Assembly: GCA_035509315.1 (NCBI GenBank)
Contig: DATJLS010000052.1
Location: 1 to 64,000, forward strand
DNA: 64,000 nt
Source: JAKAWQ01 sp035509315
GTDB taxonomy: Bacteria; Pseudomonadota; Alphaproteobacteria; Acetobacterales; Acetobacteraceae
Reading direction: 5' to 3'
The position numbers were made by a program, and so were the translations under genes. Below are positions 60,954 through 64,000 of this stretch, in pieces (the first letter of the stretch is position 1; each line of letters begins with the position of its first letter). The notes below the pieces were generated by a model. It worked only from the letters and a program-made list of their open reading frames with translations, did not search any database and was not told the origin of the DNA.

Positions 60954-62506
60954 TGAAAGACATCGTGAGCCGGATCTTCATTTCAGCCGATGCCGGGGCC
61001 CGGGCGGTGGGTTCGGATTCGGTGGCGCGCGCGGTGGTGGACGAGGCGGGGCGGCGCGGCATTGCGCCCGCGCTTGTGCGGACGGGCTCGCGCGGGCTCT
61101 ACTGGCTCGAGCCTTTGGTCGAGGTAGAGACGTCGGCCGGCCGGGTCGGTTATGGGCCGGTCTTGGCGGAGGATGTGCCCGGCCTCTTCATGGCGGGCTT
61201 TCTCGAAGGCCGGTCGCACCCGAAATCCCTCGGGCTGGTGGAGAAGATCCCCTTCCTGGCCAGTCAGCACCGGATCACCTTCGCGCGTTGCGGTGTGATC
61301 GATCCGCTCTCCTTCGCCGATTACCGCGCCCATGGCGGGCTGCGCGGGCTCGAGCGGGCGCGCGCGCTCGGCCCGGCTGCGACGGTCGAGGAGGTGGCGC
61401 GCTCGGGCCTCCGCGGACGCGGGGGCGCCGGTTTTCCCACCGGAATCAAGTGGCGGACGGCCGCCGGCGCGTCGGGTGAGCGCAAATTCATCGTCTGCAA
61501 CGCCGATGAGGGCGATTCCGGCACCTATTCGGACCGGATGATCATGGAGGGTGATCCCTTCGCGCTGATCGAGGGCATGGTGATCGCCGGCTTCGCCGTC
61601 GGCGCGCGGCAGGGCTACGTCTATGTCCGTTCCGAGTACCCCCAGGCGATCGCGACGCTCACGGGGGCGGTGGAGATTGCACGGGCGGAGGGGCTGCTTG
61701 GGGCCATTCAGGGCTTCGATATCGAGGTCCGGGTCGGGGCGGGCGCCTACGTCTGCGGGGAGGAAACCTCGCTGCTTGAAAGCCTGGAAGGCAAGCGCGG
61801 GGAAGTTCGGGCCAAGCCGCCGCTGCCGGCGTTGAAGGGCCTCTTCGGCTGTCCGACAGTGATCAACAACCTGATCACGCTGGCGAGCGTGCCACCCATT
61901 CTCGCCGACGGCGCGGACGGATATGCTGCTTTCGGCTTTGGGCGCTCGCGTGGCACGATCCCGATCCAGCTTGCCGGCAATATCCGCTTCGGCGGGCTCT
62001 ACGAAGCCCCGTTCGGGGTGACGCTTGGCGCGCTCGTCGAGGAGATCGGCGGGGGGACGGTGAGTGGAAGGCCGATTCGCGCGGTGCAGGTGGGCGGGCC
62101 GCTTGGCGCCTATTTTCCGCCCGTGCTCTTCGATACGCCGTTCGATTATGAATCCTTCGCCGGGCGCGCCGGGCTGATCGGGCATGGTGGGGTCGTCGTT
62201 TTCGACGATACGGTGGACATGGCGCGTCAGGCGCGCTTCGCGATGGAGTTCTGCGCCCACGAATCCTGCGGCAAATGCACGCCTTGCCGCATCGGCTCGC
62301 GGCGGGGGATGGACGTGATCGACCGCATCCTCGCCGGCATCGAGCCGGCGAAGAACCTGGCTTTGCTGCGCGAGCTCTGCGAGACCATGCGGCTCGGTTC
62401 GCTCTGCGCGCTGGGCGGCTTCACACCTTATCCGGTCGAAAGCGCGCTCGATCATTTTGGCGAGGATTTCGCGGCCACGCCCCCAAGGCATGAAGTGGCG
62501 GCGTGA
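60950..62506 (+). CDS. fdsB: NAD-dependent formate dehydrogenase beta subunit
   Basis: A NuoF-like subunit of 518 residues carrying FMN and the NAD site. LRGRGGAGFPTGIKW, CNADEGDSGTYSDR and GAGAYVCGEETSLLESLEGK form the FMN/NADH site. CAHESCGKCTPCRIG binds the [4Fe-4S] cluster. The N-terminal ~110 residues form the extra thioredoxin-like domain typical of Fds/Hox beta subunits. Two ATGs (60950, 60953) are possible. Confidence 0.96.
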   Translation: MMKDIVSRIFISADAGARAVGSDSVARAVVDEAGRRGIAPALVRTGSRGLYWLEPLVEVETSAGRVGYGPVLAEDVPGLFMAGFLEGRSHPKSLGLVEKIPFLASQHRITFARCGVIDPLSFADYRAHGGLRGLERARALGPAATVEEVARSGLRGRGGAGFPTGIKWRTAAGASGERKFIVCNADEGDSGTYSDRMIMEGDPFALIEGMVIAGFAVGARQGYVYVRSEYPQAIATLTGAVEIARAEGLLGAIQGFDIEVRVGAGAYVCGEETSLLESLEGKRGEVRAKPPLPALKGLFGCPTVINNLITLASVPPILADGADGYAAFGFGRSRGTIPIQLAGNIRFGGLYEAPFGVTLGALVEEIGGGTVSGRPIRAVQVGGPLGAYFPPVLFDTPFDYESFAGRAGLIGHGGVVVFDDTVDMARQARFAMEFCAHESCGKCTPCRIGSRRGMDVIDRILAGIEPAKNLALLRELCETMRLGSLCALGGFTPYPVESALDHFGEDFAATPPRHEVAA

Positions 62507-62529
62507 AGCGGCGTAAAAGGGGAAGCGAG

Positions 62530-64000
62530 ATGCCGTTGGTTTCCGAGATCGATTACGGCACGCCCGCCGTGGCGGCGGAGACGATGGTGACCCTCACCAT
62601 CGATGGAGAGAAGATCGCCGTGCCCGAAGGCACCTCGATCATGCACGCAGCGATGATGCGGGGCACCGCGATCCCCCGCCTCTGCGCGACCGATTCGCTC
62701 GCCGCCTTCGGCTCCTGCCGGCTTTGCCTCGTCGAGATCGAGGGACGGGGTGGCACGCCCGCCTCCTGCACCACGCCGGTCGCCGAGGGGATGGCGGTGC
62801 ATACCGAGACGGAGCGGCTGAAGCGGCTGCGGCGCGGGGTGATGGAGCTCTATGCCTCGGAGCATCCGCGCGACTGGATCTCCGACCCGAAGCTTTCGAC
62901 GAATGAGCTCTTTCAGATGGCGGCCGCGGTGGGCTTGCGCGAGATCCGCTATCCCGAGGATGTGGCCAAGCATCTTGCCAAGCCGAAGGACGAGAGCAAC
63001 CCCTATTTCACATTCGATCCGGAGCGCTGCATCGTCTGCTCGCGCTGCGTGCGCGCCTGTGCCGAGATCCAGGGAACCTATGCGCTCACGGTCGAAGGGC
63101 GCGGCTTGGATTCCCGGATCGTCGCGAGCCAGGACGAGGGCTTCCTCGGCTCCGAATGCGTCTCCTGCGGCGCCTGCGTTCAGGCCTGTCCGACCTCGGC
63201 GCTGGTCGAGAAGTCGGTGATCGCGGAGGGCGTGCCCGAGCATTCGGTGGTGACGACCTGCGCCTATTGCGGCGTCGGCTGCAGCTTCAAGGCCGAGCTG
63301 CGCGGCGAGCAGGTGGTGCGCATGGTGCCGTGGAAGGACGGCAAGGCCAATCACGGCCATTCCTGCGTCAAAGGGCGCTTCGCCTGGGGCTATGCGATGC
63401 ACCCGGACCGCAAGCTCAAGCCGATGATCCGTGCGCGCATCACCGATCCTTGGCAGGAAGTGAGCTGGGACGAGGCGATCGCGCACGCTTCCGCCGAGTT
63501 CAAGCGCATTCAGGCGAAATATGGGCGGGGGGCGATCGGAGGCATCACCTCCTCGCGCTGCACGAATGAGGAGACCTTCCTCGTCCAGAAGCTCGTGCGC
63601 GCGGCCTTCGGCAACAACAATGTCGATACCTGCGCGCGCGTCTGCCACTCGCCGACCGGCTATGGCCTCAAGACCACCTTCGGCACCTCGGCCGGGACGC
63701 AGGATTTCGACTCGGTCGATCAGGCCGATGTCATTCTGGTGATCGGCGCCAACCCGACGGACGGGCATCCCGTGTTCGCTTCCCACATGAAGCGGCGACT
63801 GCGGCAGGGTGCCAAGCTGATTGTGGTCGACCCCAGGCGGATCGATCTGGTGCGCAGCCCGCATGTCGCGGCTGCCTATCATCTGGCCCTCCGCCCGGGC
63901 ACCAATGTCGCGATGCTCAACGCGCTGGCGCATGTGGTGGTGACCGAGGGACTCGAAAACCGCGCCTTCATCGCCGAGCGTTGCGACCCCGCAGCCTATG
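62530..64000 (+). CDS. fdsA: NAD-dependent formate dehydrogenase alpha subunit (3' end outside window)
   Basis: The first 490 codons of a subunit usually near 950. In order: [2Fe-2S] domain (SCRLCLVEIEG), two [4Fe-4S] motifs (CIVCSRCVRACAEIQG and CVSCGACVQACPTSAL), then the molybdopterin enzyme body with CAYCGVGCSFKAEL. The molybdenum ligand is cysteine in CARVCHSPTGYG, encoded tgc, so this is not a selenoprotein. Accessory genes (fdsC, fdsD) would lie beyond the right edge. Confidence 0.96.
   Translation, partial: MPLVSEIDYGTPAVAAETMVTLTIDGEKIAVPEGTSIMHAAMMRGTAIPRLCATDSLAAFGSCRLCLVEIEGRGGTPASCTTPVAEGMAVHTETERLKRLRRGVMELYASEHPRDWISDPKLSTNELFQMAAAVGLREIRYPEDVAKHLAKPKDESNPYFTFDPERCIVCSRCVRACAEIQGTYALTVEGRGLDSRIVASQDEGFLGSECVSCGACVQACPTSALVEKSVIAEGVPEHSVVTTCAYCGVGCSFKAELRGEQVVRMVPWKDGKANHGHSCVKGRFAWGYAMHPDRKLKPMIRARITDPWQEVSWDEAIAHASAEFKRIQAKYGRGAIGGITSSRCTNEETFLVQKLVRAAFGNNNVDTCARVCHSPTGYGLKTTFGTSAGTQDFDSVDQADVILVIGANPTDGHPVFASHMKRRLRQGAKLIVVDPRRIDLVRSPHVAAAYHLALRPGTNVAMLNALAHVVVTEGLENRAFIAERCDPAAY

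Noticed and set aside
63610..63670. Selenocysteine in formate dehydrogenase alpha
   Set aside because: The catalytic position in CARVCHSPTG is encoded tgc (Cys); no in-frame TGA occurs in the visible part.

Overview
The window is high-GC, densely coded DNA from an alphaproteobacterium. A member of the Rhodospirillales/Acetobacteraceae is the best guess. The lineage is inferred from gene content and order: COQ9-like and UbiK factors, a phasin, MidA-PgeF, divergent hemC/tsaD with the hemD and hemY-like genes, rpsF-rpsR-rplI, an fds-type formate dehydrogenase and the codon style. No rRNA or tRNA gene and no CRISPR array was seen. Most of the window is ordinary chromosome. The accessory pieces are an IS66-type end at the extreme left, a mobile-looking hairpin repeat family and a catabolic block at about 46.5-57 kb.

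Layout. 1-140: terminus of an IS66-family element running off the left edge. 0.4-6.1 kb: TauD-type dioxygenase, RNA methyltransferase, a GFA-fold protein, formate-tetrahydrofolate ligase (fhs) and 2-aminoethylphosphonate transaminase (phnW), the last two tightly linked. 6.3-11.3 kb: small membrane protein, YkoP-like protein, Nit-type amidase, NAD kinase, AEC transporter and a protein with an internal duplication. 11.3-15.6 kb: cyclopropane fatty acid synthase, rplI-rpsR-rpsF, a class I glutamine amidotransferase and a LolA-like protein. 15.9-18.9 kb: lutB-lutC-smr-xre. 19.2-24.1 kb: secreted protein, glycosyltransferase 9, DapA-family protein, cysteine-cluster protein, lgt and hldD. 24.1-34.9 kb: ubiK, ybjN-like, proC, COQ9-like, phasin, midA, pgeF, lipoprotein, prs, GST, histidine phosphatase, rplY, pth and ychF. 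34.9-36.6 kb: a sodium:solute symporter with its DUF3311 partner. 36.9-46.4 kb: hemC-hemD-mitofilin-like-hemY-like on the minus strand, facing tsaD-rlmJ-gpsA-murJ-trpS on the plus strand. 46.5-57.1 kb: flavin monooxygenase, then an urea/amide-type ABC transporter with linked amide hydrolases and an MFS permease. 57.1-64 kb: cbpM-cbpA, an oxalate/formate-type antiporter and, divergent from it, fdsG-fdsB-fdsA, with fdsA cut by the right edge.

How the genes work together. The clearest functional unit is the 48.5-55.6 kb operon. It holds a periplasmic amide/urea-type binding protein, two permease modules (the second fused to its ATPase), a second ATPase, a 59-residue GatC/AtzG-like protein, an amidase and a nitrilase-fold amidohydrolase. 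Most junctions overlap by 4 nt, and a sequence with exact sigma-54 spacing (GG-N10-GC) lies upstream. It reads as a nitrogen-scavenging import-and-hydrolyse system of unknown substrate. One-carbon functions recur: fhs and a GFA protein on the left, formate dehydrogenase and an oxalate/formate-type carrier on the right.

Two repeat classes stand out. One is a roughly 100-bp two-hairpin dispersed element in four copies, with a covarying base pair in its first stem. The other is a set of tandem duplications of about 15 bp (2-3 units) scattered in intergenic DNA and gene tails.
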